Shown: in pieces, positions 12,901 to 26,186 of the stretch
Position numbering within the stretch: the first letter of the stretch is position 1
How the letters are laid out: the number at the start of each line of letters is the position of its first letter
NCBI GenBank assembly: GCA_011799875.1
Contig: CM022298.1
Coordinates: 724,872,181 to 724,936,180 of the forward strand
Direction of reading: 5' to 3'
Length of the DNA stretch: 64,000 nt
Source: Thinopyrum elongatum
Lineage: Eukaryota > Streptophyta > Magnoliopsida > Poales > Poaceae
Translations under genes and position numbers: made by a program
Notes under the pieces: model-generated
The model's input: the letters and a program-made list of their open reading frames with translations, nothing else
Database searches by the model: none
Told to the model about the DNA's origin: nothing

Positions 12901-15466
12901 GGATGGTTATGAAACTCTAAATGAATTATTGAAAGTAAACCCAGAGGTAATGGATTATTATCAATATCATAACATACATTCATTCATAATGAAAGTATGG
13001 ACCTTATGTTATTCATAACATCGAACATCAAGTTCTCTTAATTATAAAGAACAACCTTCTTGCAAGGATTACCTTATGCAATGGGCTAGAGTTTGTGAAA
13101 ACTCCATGAACGAAATTATAAAAATAAATACAGACGGTTAATACACCGATGGGGAAGGTATAAGTAACATTTACTGATGTTCCTGTGTATACCTAACCTA
13201 TTTCTGGCATAGTCTTTTAGGCCCTCGTAGTTCTACATCGACTTGACACAGAATGCAATCGATGCGGGTATCGTTGTGATTGTCTCACAATACCCAAGAA
13301 TAGTGATGAACATGTTTAACCATAATTTCCCAAGAACTATATTCTTTACCAGCCTTCTATACATCAAAAACTGTATGACTTCATAATGAGCTGGATATTC
13401 CAGTACTTCTGACTTTTTGCCTTTAGACTTCTAACAAGTTTAACTTCAGTATCTTCTCCTACTCTCAGAAGAAGGACGCATCCAAACTTAAGAGTGGGGT
13501 TAGCCCCGGACTTCCTAGGACGTGAAAGTTTCACCAACACCCTTCGGACACTTCCATTCTTTTTCTTTTAAGTGTTTGTGTTTATTCACCTGTCAGTCAG
13601 TATGAACAGGGTTCTACCTGGATCCCTCTATTATTAGCTAGGAATAGTAAACTCTTACAATAGTGTGCAATAACAAACATATGCTTTGGATAGTCTCATA
13701 TCTTTTAGCCTTTGTCTTGTATCTGAAAATGATTTTCAGAGGTCCAGAATATTCACATAACTATCAACTTTCGATAGTTCGGGGTCTCATGGACGCAAAC
13801 ATATTGCACTTGACTAAAATGGAATTCTAGCTTTTGGATTCGGTAATGGACGAGAGTCAGCATGATCATAGCATAAGCGGATAGAGAATACCGAAAAGTA
13901 TGCGATAGACAAAGTCCTTGCTTGGCACTTCTTTGAGCGACAATCCTCACATTACGCTACCAACCTAAAGTTTTTTTTAAAACCAGATATTAACAAAAAA
14001 GCTATTCAATTTAATGGGGAAGAGGTGGAAACGCGGAGCCATTATTCTACAACTATAGCACACACACCACATTAACGTTGTCATTAATTAATTGCACATG
14101 AGAATTAAACAAGTTAATTCAGATCAGTGCGCTTCCCACTTTTTTCAAGATCAATACTCTCATTTAATGTATTGTGAGCGATTCAAGATCCATTTAACAA
14201 TTTTAACGCCATAAGATGTGTCCATCTCAAGTGCGAAAATATGCAATCGGTGAGGCCAAATCTTGCCAATCACATCTCTATGGACTCTTGTTCATCTTTC
14301 GAGGGGCGTGTTCCGAGACTCAGGACGCTCCTCCAAACGTCAAGACAACCAAGTGATCTTTGTGCGAGGTCTCAAACTCACCCGCCTCCACTTCACCTAA
14401 TCGTTCGCACCCATGTGTCCATGTGAATGCCCCGAAAAGTTGGGTGCCGTGACGGTGCTACACTTGGGAGAACACTAACTACTTGATATTTTTGTGAGAG
14501 ATCACCCCTAATAAAAGCGACTACCGCCGCATCCAAAAGGGGCATCATAAGGGATAAACATCTCATGGGAAGTCATAATAGATGAATATGGATAGAGCCG
14601 TTTCTAGCGGAAGAGAGAAAGCTTGGATTATCTTCGTCATTCGGCATTCGCAGTCGGTGTGCACCTCACGAAGATTGCCACCATCCTTTTCGTAGTGACA
14701 CCAGATAAAGTGATATCTCTATTAGTAATAAATAATGCCATTACAACAAGTTGCACGCAGGTATTTAAAGTGACAATCATAGGCTCCAGCCATCATGCCG
14801 AATCATGGACACACAGGTCATGTTAATCAATTACATCATATAGCATCTCTACATAATCAAATTACAAGATGAGCACTCCTATACCACATTCATATGCACA
14901 TGCAAACCCTCTGCCCCCCCCCCGCAAAAACCAAGTGACGCTATAATAGGTTCATGCAAAAACTTGTTTTTACGGGCTTCTAAGTTGACTTTCGAAACAA
15001 AACCTGAGGACTACCAACGTCCAGTCATCACGCCCCTATAAGATTGATATCAAGTCGCTAGATTAATACTTTCCAGGGTGTATGAAAACCGAGAATAAGA
15101 AATCCGAGACCCCATACTAAACTCGTCATACGCATGACCCCGTTGCAGATCATAATCTGCATTGGCCCTTTGTGTCTTGCGAGATTTCATCTTTTTTAAC
15201 TACGGAGGATTCAATGAACTGTTAGCACTTCGGTTGATCAATCAGGATCGCGGATTGCCAGTAACACTTTGAAACTCCACATATGTTTCAAGATCAGAAT
15301 ACGAAATTACGGGAAGCAAAGAATCTACTCGGGTAGATCAATTCATCTGATACCGCAACAAATAATTTTCAAGTAATAGAATTCCAGCTACTACCGAATT
15401 CTATGTGCAAACACCCCATACATCTCTATGTTCTAGATCGCACCTGCATCGTGACGCATAGCACGG
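9959..15466 (-). pseudogene. decayed Copia gag-pol internal region
   Basis: No long frame survives, but several stretches align with the recognisable pol of the element at 61,120-64,000, in the same strand and order. Around 11,010-11,190 (CTCCCACTTACTTTCTTG..., then TTCATCAAAACA) matches its reverse-transcriptase stretch near 62,010-62,130. Around 11,357-11,400 (GTAGTCAACTCCTTGAACTG...CAAGTCGAG) matches its 62,331-62,380. Around 12,410-12,470 (CATCAAGTAAGATATTTCCATAT) matches its integrase-core stretch near 63,378-63,430. RNase H/RT therefore lies left, integrase in the middle and gag to the right (about 13.4-15.4 kb), as expected for Copia on the minus strand. Order and strand are seen. The domain names are inferred from the other element. 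There is a run of 10 C at 14914-14923. Stops and indels are everywhere, and part of this is probably poor base quality. Confidence 0.7.
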
Positions 15467-15480
15467 CGTCTATGCTCCAT
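15467..15480 (-). other. degenerate primer-binding site
   Basis: The minus strand directly after the 5' LTR reads ATGGAGCATAGACG, in the place where Copia elements carry a tRNA-Met-complementary TGG... site. It is poorly conserved, so the call is mostly positional. Confidence 0.4.
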
Positions 15481-16090
15481 TGTAGGTACGCAGCAAAAAG
15501 AAAAACAACAAATTTTCCGACTACGCACCAGCCAGGACCACATGGAGACTGCATACCAAGGTTTGATCATTTTCGTACCGACTCGTAGGCGGCCCAGCGG
15601 AAGTGAGTCGATGACGACGGCGGTTTGCAGATCCCCGCCAGCTAGATTTACAACCTCCCAACCCGAGGAGTATACTCGTCGGATTCCCTTCGGACAGCCC
15701 TACGGGAGGCGGTCGAACAGTCCCCCGGACGCGAATTGTCGCGGGACAGCCTGAGAAGAGGACCTTCGAAACGCGTAGATGGTGTCACTCGGACAGACCT
15801 TCGGGAGAGGACTCACAGAACTCGGACCGTTCCTTTGGACAGCCCTAGTGGAGGCACTCTTCGAACAGCCCCTCGGGGCACTAAGACGAAACTACGACCT
15901 CTTCTAAGAGTGCACACATACGGTCGTCACCTATCCGGCAGGGCTTCGCCGTTCCAGAACTAGTCCTGCCGGAACCCAGACACCGTTCGGCTCTACGAAA
16001 CTCTTTTCGTGGGAGAAGAGAGAAGCCAGATAAATCATTGGCATGTGTATGAGTAGAAGGGATGAGTGTGGAGGGCTTGCCCCTCCCACC

Positions 16091-16100
16091 TCTATTTATA
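16091..16100 (-). promoter_or_regulatory. LTR TATA box
   Basis: The minus strand reads TATAAATAGA, a strong plant TATA box, in the middle of the 5' LTR. The left LTR has a one-base-shorter form (near 8297-8305). Confidence 0.6.
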
Positions 16101-16559
16101 GGAAAGCCAAGGGTAGGTGTATAGTTATCCCAATAAAACACAAAGGCCAATGAGCGGAAGTCCTCCACAAGGACCTAAAGGAAGAAACCCAAGGACCAAG
16201 AGGGGCTGCCAAGGTGGAGCCCTACGTGGTGGACGGCCACTCCCCAGTGAGGGCCCCCAAAGGGGGTTCATCCATCCACATCACCTTCTAGAAGCCTTTA
16301 GCAAAAAGCCCTAAAAGGTGGCTTCCAAAAATGATTCCAAAAAGCACTGTTCCACTATTCACGACGACATTTCTTAGCGTCCGTTCGAATGAAAAATAGT
16401 TATGTGGGCTTAGAACAAGTGCCAGTCCCATAAAATAATTTTTCAACGCGTTCTGAAACAATTCCAGATTTAGTGGACTTTCGATCTGCGAAAAGCATCG
16501 AAGCAAGGTCCGGCAGATCCGAAAAAACATGTTCCGGTTTCTTTCCAGAAAAATTCCCA

Positions 16560-16572
16560 GAAGTTTCCAGAA
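16560..16572. promoter_or_regulatory. heat-shock-element-like motif in 5' LTR
   Basis: GAAGTTTCCAGAA, an exact GAAnnTTCnnGAA match, about 460 bp upstream of the minus-strand TATA box and conserved with 8773-8785 in the other LTR. Confidence 0.35.
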
Positions 16573-19500
16573 TGATCTGGCTCAAAAGGTGGCCGAAACT
16601 TACTCTGTATCGACTGAGAACTTAATTTAGGAAATACGGTGATCTTGGATTTTGTGTCGCTCGAGACGAAACCGGGCATAAAGGTGGAACTCGTGTGTAT
16701 GAAACTAAGGCTCACTCGCCCACTCCTCTTTGAACACCAACTTTCCCCACGCTGTCACCGAATCTCCTGACCTACTCTCGCAGGACTTTTCGTGCCGATA
16801 GGCCTGTTCGCTTGAGGGTGCCGAAACTTTCGGTGATTTTCCGATTCTTGTCTGTATTAGGCAGATAGATGACCTTAAGCGGGTGACCCTATAGGTTCGG
16901 TGTGAAGTATAGGGAATGACACGGAAACCCCTTATCCGATCCATGATCAACATCGGAGCCGGGGACACCCATATTGACCCTATACCCACACGAATGATAT
17001 ATCGAGTGAACCTCCAGTGCGTGGATGTGTTTGCTTCCTGTTGCCTTTGCGAATATGTGACGAATTACATGAGGTGAGTTGGACATGTGGCATTCCCGTG
17101 GAGAAAAACAACATTGTCACTATGATAGTTACCTGTTACGGTATTGTTCTCTTTATCGTGGTACCGTGTGTTCAGCAATCCACGTGATCAAATCACATAG
17201 TGTCTGGCCAGAACAGGGAATTGATGGATACCGTAAAACACCGGAGGGCCCAGAGATATCTCTCCCATCGTACGGAGGAGCAAATCCCAATCTTGAGACT
17301 ATCAAGTTATCTTGACATACTTTTCCCATGAACCCGTTAAGCCGACCCGTAATAGCGCCATAATTACGGATGACGTTTCACAAACCCCAAAGTTCATGAA
17401 TCAAGCATGAAGAAATCGATACTCTCATGGTTGAGTGAACTAATGCAAACCTAACACATCTCTGTGTGTTAACCATAAACTTGTGACGAATTGTATGCTC
17501 ATAGCATAACATCAATCGGGTGAGATCAACACAAATGTTCTTCTAACATTTGTGCCTCAAAGTTCTGGCATAGAATGCCTATGATTGGGAAAACATAATC
17601 AATCATGCAAACTGAGTAGGTCTTAGAGGGCATGACTAGGACTATGACATTTTTGACGTTTTTAGTGGCCACACGTTGCCACATGGGTTTTCCCCAGAGC
17701 TTCATGGATAACGGGCTAGGCCGGGAACCACAGCAGGTTTAGCAGGGAACATAAAAACCTAAATTATGAAACAGGAGATAAATAATAACATTTATTTTGC
17801 CTCTAAGGCATATCTCCTACAATCATTTCACCCACTAGAATGTGGTAAAAGTTGAGAGGGTTCCGGCAAAAACGGATGCACTTCGGGTACAAAAAGGACA
17901 ACTCTGTCGAAGATAGGGTTCGGACAAAAAAAATATCTGTTACAAAGGAGATCGCTTTTTTTAACTTATGTGAACTCCAGACTTTGTGTGTGGTCAAATT
18001 GAACCATTCAAAGACCACTCATCAATTTCAACCCTTTATGACTTCATTGTTATTTTTCATCATTTATGATTTTTTTAGCTCTAAATGACCTGAAATGAAA
18101 CACTCACATAAAACTCTGAGAGGTTGAAAATTGGCATGATATCATCATTTCACCCACATAGATGTGCTAAGCCGAAGTTTGAGCGGGGAGGGGTACGGCA
18201 AAAACTGGATCTACTTCGGTACAAAAGCGACAATCTCTTGCGAAGTATCAGGCGTTTCGAGGACAAAAACCATGTTACAAAGGGATTAAGTTTTTTTAAT
18301 TTTTGAATCGCTAGGACTTTTTGTTGGTTCAAAATGAACCAATCATAAGCAACATCATCAATTTTCAACCACTTTCTGACGTCATCATCTATTTTCATGC
18401 ATTTAACTGAGTTTTTTTGAGCAAATGACCTGAAATTGAAAAGGCACTTCACAAGCAACTCTGGAAAGGTGGAAATTGGGCATGATATCATTTTCACCCA
18501 CATAGGCAGTGCTAAAAAAAGTTGAGGGGTTACGGCCCAAAACTGGATGGCACTTCGTGTAAGCAAAATGGATTAATCTCTTTCGAAGAGTATCAGGGTT
18601 TCGGACAAAAACTAATCTGTTACAAAGGCAAAGCGATTTCATTTTATTAAACTTATTTGAACTCCAGACTTTTTGTGTGCTCAAAATGAACCATTCAAAG
18701 CCACATCATCAATTTTCAACCCTTTCTGACTTCATCTGTTATTTTTCATGCATTTACAGATTTTTTTTAGCTAAATGACCCTGAAATTGGAAAGCACTTC
18801 ACATGAACTCTGAAGAGGTTGAAAATTGGCATGATATCATCATTTCACCCACATAGCATGTGCTAACAAGTTGAGAGGGTTACGGCAAAAACTGGATGCA
18901 CTTCATGTACAAAATGGACAATCTCTTTAGAAGTATCAGGGTTTCGGACAAAAACTCATCTGCTACAAAGCGATTTCATTTTATTAAACTTATTTGAACT
19001 CCACACTTTTTATGTGCTCAAAATTAACCATTCAAAGCCACATCATCAATTTTCAACCCTTTCTGACTTCATCAGTTATTTTTCATGCATTTACTGATTT
19101 TTTTAAGCTAAATAACCCTGAAACTGAAAAGCACTTCACATGGACTATGAAGAGGTTGAAAATTGGGATGATATCATCATTTCACCCACATAGCATGTGC
19201 TAAAAAGTTGAGAGGGTTACGGCAAAAACTGGATGCACTTCGTGTACAAAATGGACAATCTCTTTCGAAGTATGAGGGTTTCGGACAAAAACTCATCTGC
19301 TACAAAGGGATTTCATTTTTTTAAACTTATTTGAACTCCAGACTTTTTGTGTGCTCAAAATGAACCATTCAAAGCCACATCATCAATTTTCAACCCTTTC
19401 TGACTTCATCTGTTATTTTTCATGCATTTACTGATTTTTTTGAGCAAAATGACCCTGAAATTGAAAAGCACTTCACATGAACTCTGAAGAGGTTGAAAAT

Positions 19501-19731
19501 TGGCATGATATCATCATTTCACCCACATAGCATGTGCTAAAAAGTTGAGAGGGTTACGGCAAAAACTGGATGCACTTCATGTACAAAATGGACAATCTCT
19601 TTGGAAGTATCAGGGTTTCATACAAAAACTCATCCGTTACAAAGGGATTTCATTTTTTAAACTTATTTGAACTCCAGACTTTTTGTGTGCTCAAAATGAA
19701 CCATTCAAAGCCACATCATCAATTTTCAACC

Positions 19732-22000
19732 CTTTCCAGACTTTTTGTTGCTCAAATGAACCATTCAAAGCCACATCATCAATTTTCAACCCTTTTTGAC
19801 TTCATCTGTTATTTTTCATGCATTACTGATTTTTTTGAGCTAAATGACCCGAAATTGAAAAGCCACTTCACATGAACTCTGAAGAGGTTGAAAATTGGCA
19901 TGATATCATCATTTCACCCACATACATGTGCTAAAAAGTTGAGAGGGTTACGGCAAAAACTGGATGCACTTCGTGTACAAAATGGACAATCTCTTTCGAA
20001 GTATCAGGTTTTCGGACAAAAACTCATCTGTTACAAAGGGATTTCATTTTTTAAACTTATTTGAACTCCAGACTTTTTGTGTTCTCAAAATGAACCATTC
20101 AAAGCCACATCATCAATTTATCAACCCTTTCTGACTTCATCTGTTATTCATGCATTTACTGATTTTTTGAGCTAAATGACCCTGAAATTGAAAAGCACTT
20201 CACAGAAACTCTGAAGAGGTTGAAAATTGGCATGATATCATCATTTCACCCACATAGCATGTGCTAAAAAGTTGAGAGTTACGCAAAACTGGATGCACTT
20301 CGTGTACAAAATGGACAATCTCTTTCGAAGTATCAGGGTTTCGGACAAAAACTCATCTGTTCCAAAGGGATTTCATTTTTTTAAACTTATTTGAACTCCA
20401 ACTTTTTGTGTGCTCAAAATGAACCATTCAAAGCCACATCATCAATTTTCAACCCTTTCTGACTTCATCTGTTATTTTTCATGCATTTACTGATTTTTTT
20501 GAGCTAAATGACCCTGAAATTGAAAAGCACTTCACATGAACTCTGAAGAGGTTGAAAATTGGCATGATATCATCATTTCACCCACATAGCATGTGCTAAA
20601 AAGTTGAGAGGGTTACGGCAAAAACTGGATGCACTTCGTGTACAACATGGACAATCTCTTTCGAAGTATCAGGTTTCGGACAAAAACTCATCTGTTACAA
20701 AGGATTTCATTTTTTTAAACTTATTTAACTCCAACTTTTTGTGTGTCAAATGAACCATTCAAAGCCACATCATCAATTTCAACCCTTTCTCTGCTCATCT
20801 GTATTTTTCATGCATTACTATTTTTTTTGAGCTAAATGACCCTGAAATTGAAAAGCACTTCACATAAACTCTGAAGAGGTTGAAAATTGGCATGATATCA
20901 TCATTTCACCCACATAGCATGTGCTAAAAAGTTGAGAGGGTTACGGCAAAAACTGGATGCACTTCGTACAAAATGGACATCTCTTTCGAAGTATCAGGGT
21001 TTCGGAACAAAACTCATCTGTTACAAAGGGATTTCATTTTTTTAAACTTATTTGAACTCCAGACTTTTTGTGTGCTCAAAATGAACCATTCAAAGCCACA
21101 TCATCAATTTCAACCCTTTCTGACTTCATCTGTTATTTTTCATTCATCATACTGTTTTTTTTGAGCTAAATGACCCTGAAATTGAAAAGCACTTCACATG
21201 AACTCTGAAGAGGTTGAAAATTGGCATGATTCACATCATTTCACCCACATAGCATGGGCTAAAAAGTTGAGAGGGTTACGGCAAAAACTGGATGCACTTC
21301 GTGTACAAAATGGACAATCTCTTTCGAAGTATCAGGTGTCGGACAAAAACTCATCTGTTACAAAGGGATTTCATTTTTTAAACTTATTTGAACTCCAGAC
21401 TTTTTGTGTGCTAAAATGAACCATTCAAAGCCACATCTCAATTTTCAACCCTTCGTGACTTCATCTGTTATTTTTCATGCATTTACTGATTTTTTGAGCT
21501 AAATGACCCTGAAATTGAAAAGCACTTCACATGAACTCTGAAAGGTTGAAAATTGGCATGATATCATCATTTCACCCACATAGCATGTGCTAAAAAGTTG
21601 AGAGGGTTACGCAAAACTGGATGCACTTCGTGTACAAAATGGACAATCTCTTTCGAAGTATCAGGTTTCGGAACAAACTCATCTGTTACAAAGGGATTTC
21701 ATTTTTTAAACTTATTTGAACTCCAGACTTTTTGTGTGCTCAAAATGAACCATTCAAAGCCACATCATCAATTTTCAACCCTTTCTGACTTCATCTGTTA
21801 TTTTTCATGCATTCTGATTTTTTTGAGCTAAATGACCCTGAATTGAAAAGCACTTCACATGAACTCTGAAGAGGTTGAAAATTGGCATGATATCATCATT
21901 TCACTCACCACATAGCATGTGCTAAAAGTTGAGAGGGTTACGGCAAAAAACTGGATGCACTTCGTGTACAAATGGACAATCTCTTTCAGTATCAGGGTTT
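19732..22000. repeat. noisy array block, copy 1 (phase-shifted)
   Basis: Starts mid-unit: CAACCCTTTC jumps straight to CAGACTTTTTGTTGCTC. Its small deletions recur in 23,932-26,186. Shared examples are AGGTTTTCGG, GTGTTCTCAAAATG, GAGAGTTACG, TTATTTAACTCCAAC, TCAGGTG(T)CGGAC, CAACCCTTCGTG and GGAACAAACTC. Flanking clean units before it (19,205-19,731) recur right after the noisy stretch (22,253-22,780). Confidence 0.75.
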
Positions 22001-23931
22001 CGGACAAAAACTCATATGTACAAAGGGTTTCATTTCTTTAACTTATTGAACTCCAGCTTTTTGTGTGTTCAAAATAACCATTCAAGCCAATCATCATTTT
22101 CAACCTTTTCTGACTTCATCTGTTATTTTTTCAGGCATTTACTGATTTTTTTGAGGTAAATGACCTGAAATTGAAAAGCACTTCACAATGAACTCTGAAG
22201 AGGTTAAATTGGCAATATGATCATTTACCACCCACATAGCATGCGCTAAAAAGTTGAGAGGGTTACGGCAAAAACTGGATGCACTTCGTGTACAAAATGG
22301 ACAATCTCTTTCGAAGTATGAGGGTTTCGGACAAAAACTCATCTGCTACAAAGGGATTTCATTTTTTTAAACTTATTTGAACTCCAGACTTTTTGTGTGC
22401 TCAAAATGAACCATTCAAAGCCACATCATCAATTTTCAACCCTTTTTGACTTCATCTGTTATTTTTCATGCATTTACTGATTTTTTTGAACAAAATGACC
22501 CTGAAATTGAAAAGCACTTCACATGAACTCTGAAGAGGTTGAAAATTGGCATGATATCATCATTTCACCCACATAGCATGTGCTAAAAAGTTGAGAGGGT
22601 TACGGCAAAAACTGGATGCACTTCGTGTACAAAATGGACAATCTCTTTGGAAGTATCAGGGTTTCATACAAAAACTCATCCGTTACAAAGGGATTTCATT
22701 TTTTAAACTTATTTGAACTCCAGACTTTTTGTGTGCTCAAAATGAACCATTCAAAGCCACATCATCAATTTTCAACCCTTTCTGACTTCATCTGTTATTT
22801 TTCATGCATTTACTATTTTTTTTGAGCTAAATGACCCTGAAATTGAAAAGCACTTCACATGATCTCTGAAGAGGTTGAAAATTGGCATGATATCATCATT
22901 TCACCCACATAGCATGTGCTAAAAAGTTGAGAGGGTTACGGCAAAAACTGGATGCACTTCGTGTACAAAATGGATAATCTCTTTCGAAGTATCAGGGTTT
23001 CGTACAAAAACTCATCTGTTACAAAGGGATTTCATGTTTTTAAACTTATTTGAGCACCAAACTTTTTGTGTGCTCAAAATGAACCATTCAAAGCCACATC
23101 ATCAATTTTCAACCCTTTCTGACTTCATCTGTTAGTTTTCATGCATTTACTGATTTTTTTGAGCCAAATGACCCTGAAATTGAAAAGCACTTCACATGAA
23201 CCCTGAAGAGGTTGAAAATTGGCATGATATCATCATTTCACCCACATAGCATGTGCTAAAAAGTTGAGAGGGTTACGGCAAAAACTGGATGCACTTCATG
23301 TACAAAATGGACAATCTCTTTCGAAGTATCAGGGTTTCGGACAAAAACTCATCCGTTACAAAGGGATTTCATTTTTTAAAACTTTTTTGAACTCCAGACT
23401 TTTTGTGTGCTCAAAATGAACCATTCAAAGCCACATCATCAATTTTCAACCCTTTCTGACTTCATCTGTTATTTTTCATGCATTTACTGATTTTTTTGAG
23501 CCAAATGACCCTGAAATTGAAAAGCACTTCACATGAACCCTGAAGAGGTTGAAAATTGGCATGATATCATCATTTCACCCACATAGCATGTGCTAAAAAG
23601 TTGAGAGGGTTACGGCAAAAACTGGATGCACTTCATGTACAAAATGGACAATCTCTTTCGAAGTATCAGGGTTTCGGACAAAAACTCATCCGTTACAAAG
23701 GGATTTCATTTTTTTAAACTTATTTGAACTCCAGACTTTTTGTGTGCTCAAAATGAACCATTCAAAGCCACATCATCAATTTTCAACCCTTTCTGACTTC
23801 ATCTGTTATTTTTCATGCACTTACTGATTTATTTTGAGCTAAATGACCCTGAAATTGAAAAGCACTTCACATGAACTCTGAAGAGGTTGAAAATTGGCAT
23901 GATATCATCATTTCACCCACATAGCATGTGC

Positions 23932-26186
23932 TCAGACTTTTTGTTTGCTCAAAATGAACCATTCAAAGCCACATCATCAATTTTCAACCCTTTTGACTTC
24001 ATCTGTTATTTTTCATGCATTACTGATTTTTTGAGCTAAATGACCTGAAATTGAAAAGCCTTCACATGAACTCTGAAGAGGTTGAAAATTGGCATGATAT
24101 CATCATTTCACCCACATAGCATGTGCTAAAAAGTTGAGAGGGTTACGGCAAAAACTGGATGCACTTCGTGTACAAAATGGACAATCTCTTTCGAAGTATC
24201 AGGTTTTCGGACAAAAACTCATCTGTTACAAAGGGATTTCATTTTTTAAACTTATTTGAACTCCAGACTTTTTGTGTTCTCAAAATGAACCATTCAAAGC
24301 CACATCATCAATTTCATCAACCCTTTCTGACTTCATCTGTTATTTCATGCATTTACTGATTTTTTGAGCTAAATGACCCTGAAATTGAAAAGCACTTCAC
24401 AGAGACTCTGAAGAGGTTGAAAATTGGCATGATATCATCATTTCACCCACATAGCATGTGCTAAAAAGTTGAGAGTTACGCAAAAACTGGATGCACTTCG
24501 TGTACAAAATGGACAATCTCTTTCGAAGTATCAGGGTTTCGGACAAAAACTCATCTGTTCAAAGGGATTTCATTTTTTAAACTTATTTGAACTCCAACTT
24601 TTTGTGTGCTCAAAATGAACCATTCAAAGCCACATCATCAATTTTCAACCCTTTCTGACTTCATCTGTATTTTTCATGCATTTACTGATTTTTTTGAGCT
24701 AAATGACCCTGAAATTGAAAAGCACTTCACATGAACTCTGAAGAGGTTGAAAATTGGCATGATATCATCATTTCACCCACATAGCATGTGCTAAAAAGTT
24801 GAGAGGGTTACGGCAAAAACTGGATGCACTTCGTGTACAATGGACAATCTCTTTCGAAGTATCAGGTTTCGGACAAAAACTCATCTGTTACAAAGGATTT
24901 CATTTTTTTAAACTTATTTAACTCCAACTTTTTGTGTGCTCAAAATGAACCATTCAAAGCCACACTCAATTTCAACCCTTTCTGCTTCATCTGTATTTTT
25001 CATGCATTACTATTTTTTTTGAGCTAAATGACCCTGAAATTGAAAAGCACTTCACATAAACTCTGAAGGGTTGAAAATTGGCATGATATCATCATTTCAC
25101 CCACATAGCATTGTCTAAAAAGTTGAGAGGGTTACGGCAAAAACTGGATGCACTTCGTTTACAAAATGGACATCTCTTTCGAAGTATCAGGGTTTCGGCA
25201 AAAAACTCATCTGTTACAAAGGGATTTCATTTTTTTAAACTTATTTGAACTCCAGACTTTTTGTGTGCTCAAAATGAACCATTCAAAGCCACATCATCAA
25301 TTTCAACCCTTTCTGACTTCATCTGTTATTTTTCATATGCATACTGTTTTTTTTGAGCTAAATGACCCTGAAATTGAAAAGCACTTCACATGAACTCTGA
25401 AGAGGTTGAAAATTGGCATGATTCAATCATTTCACCCACATAGCATGCTAAAAAGTTGAGAGGGTTACGGCAAAAACTGGATGCACTTCGTGTACAAATG
25501 GACAATCTCTTTCGAAGTATCAGGTGCGGACAAAAACTCATCTGTTACAAAGGGATTTCATTTTTTTAAACTTATTTGAACTCCAGACTTTTTGTGTGCT
25601 AAAATGAACCATTCAAAGCCACATCTCAATTTTCAACCCTTCGTGCTTCATCTGTTATTTTTCATGCATTTACTGATTTTTTTGAGCTAAATGACCCTGA
25701 AATTGAAAAGCACTTCACATGAACTCTGAGAGGTTGAAAATTGGCATGATATCATCATTTCACCCACATAGCATGTGCTAAAAAGTTGAGAGGGTTACGC
25801 AAAACTGGATGCACTTCGTGTACAAAATGGACAATCTCTTTCGAAGTATCAGGTTTCGGAACAAACTCATCTGTTACAAAGGGATTTCATTTTTTAAACT
25901 TATTTGAACTCCAGACTTTTTGTGTGCTCAAAATGAACCATTCAAAGCCACATCATCAATTTTCAACCCTTTCTGACTTCATCTGTTATTTTTCATGCAT
26001 TACTGATTTTTTTGAGCTAAATGACCCTGAATTGAAAAGCACTTCACATGAACTCTGAAGAGGTTGAAAATTGGCATGATATCATCATTTCACCCACATA
26101 GCATGTGCTAAAAAGTTGAGAGGGTTACGGCAAAAACTGGATGCACTTCGTGTACAAATGGACAATCTCTTTCAGTATCAGGGTTT
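23932..26186. repeat. noisy array block, copy 2 (phase-shifted)
   Basis: Starts mid-unit: CATAGCATGTGCT jumps to CAGACTTTTTGTTTGCTC, almost the same first bases as copy 1 at 19,732. It follows copy 1 unit by unit with the same unusual deletions. The clean series resumes after another phase break near 26,835. Confidence 0.75.

Larger units (their letters stand above)
7669..17821 (-). mobile_element. Copia LTR retrotransposon (BARE/Angela-like), two LTRs, inserted in the satellite array
   Basis: The element runs TG...CA (TGTAGGGG at 7669, CTCCTACA ending 17821). It has two similar LTRs (7669-9947 and 15481-17821) around 5.5 kb of decayed internal sequence, 10,153 bp in all. A polypurine tract (complement) abuts the left LTR and a degenerate primer-binding site abuts the right LTR, so it reads on the minus strand. 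It splits one 337-bp unit: array sequence stops at 7668 and resumes at 17822. The 4 bp ATCA lies directly outside both ends, probably a 5-bp target duplication with one error. The internal region matches the 61,120-64,000 Copia element in the same order and strand at several places, but no frame is intact. Base quality is poor, so dating by LTR divergence is unsafe. Confidence 0.9.
15481..17821 (-). repeat. 5' LTR of minus-strand Copia element
   Basis: Begins TGTAGGTACGCAGC and ends GGCATATCTCCTACA, about 2,341 bp. It is co-linear with the left LTR and is the promoter-bearing copy for the minus-strand element. Array sequence (ATCATTTCACCC) resumes at the next base. Confidence 0.9.

Noticed and set aside
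14914..14923. Run of 10 C
   Set aside because: Isolated homopolymer in low-quality sequence with no partner structure.
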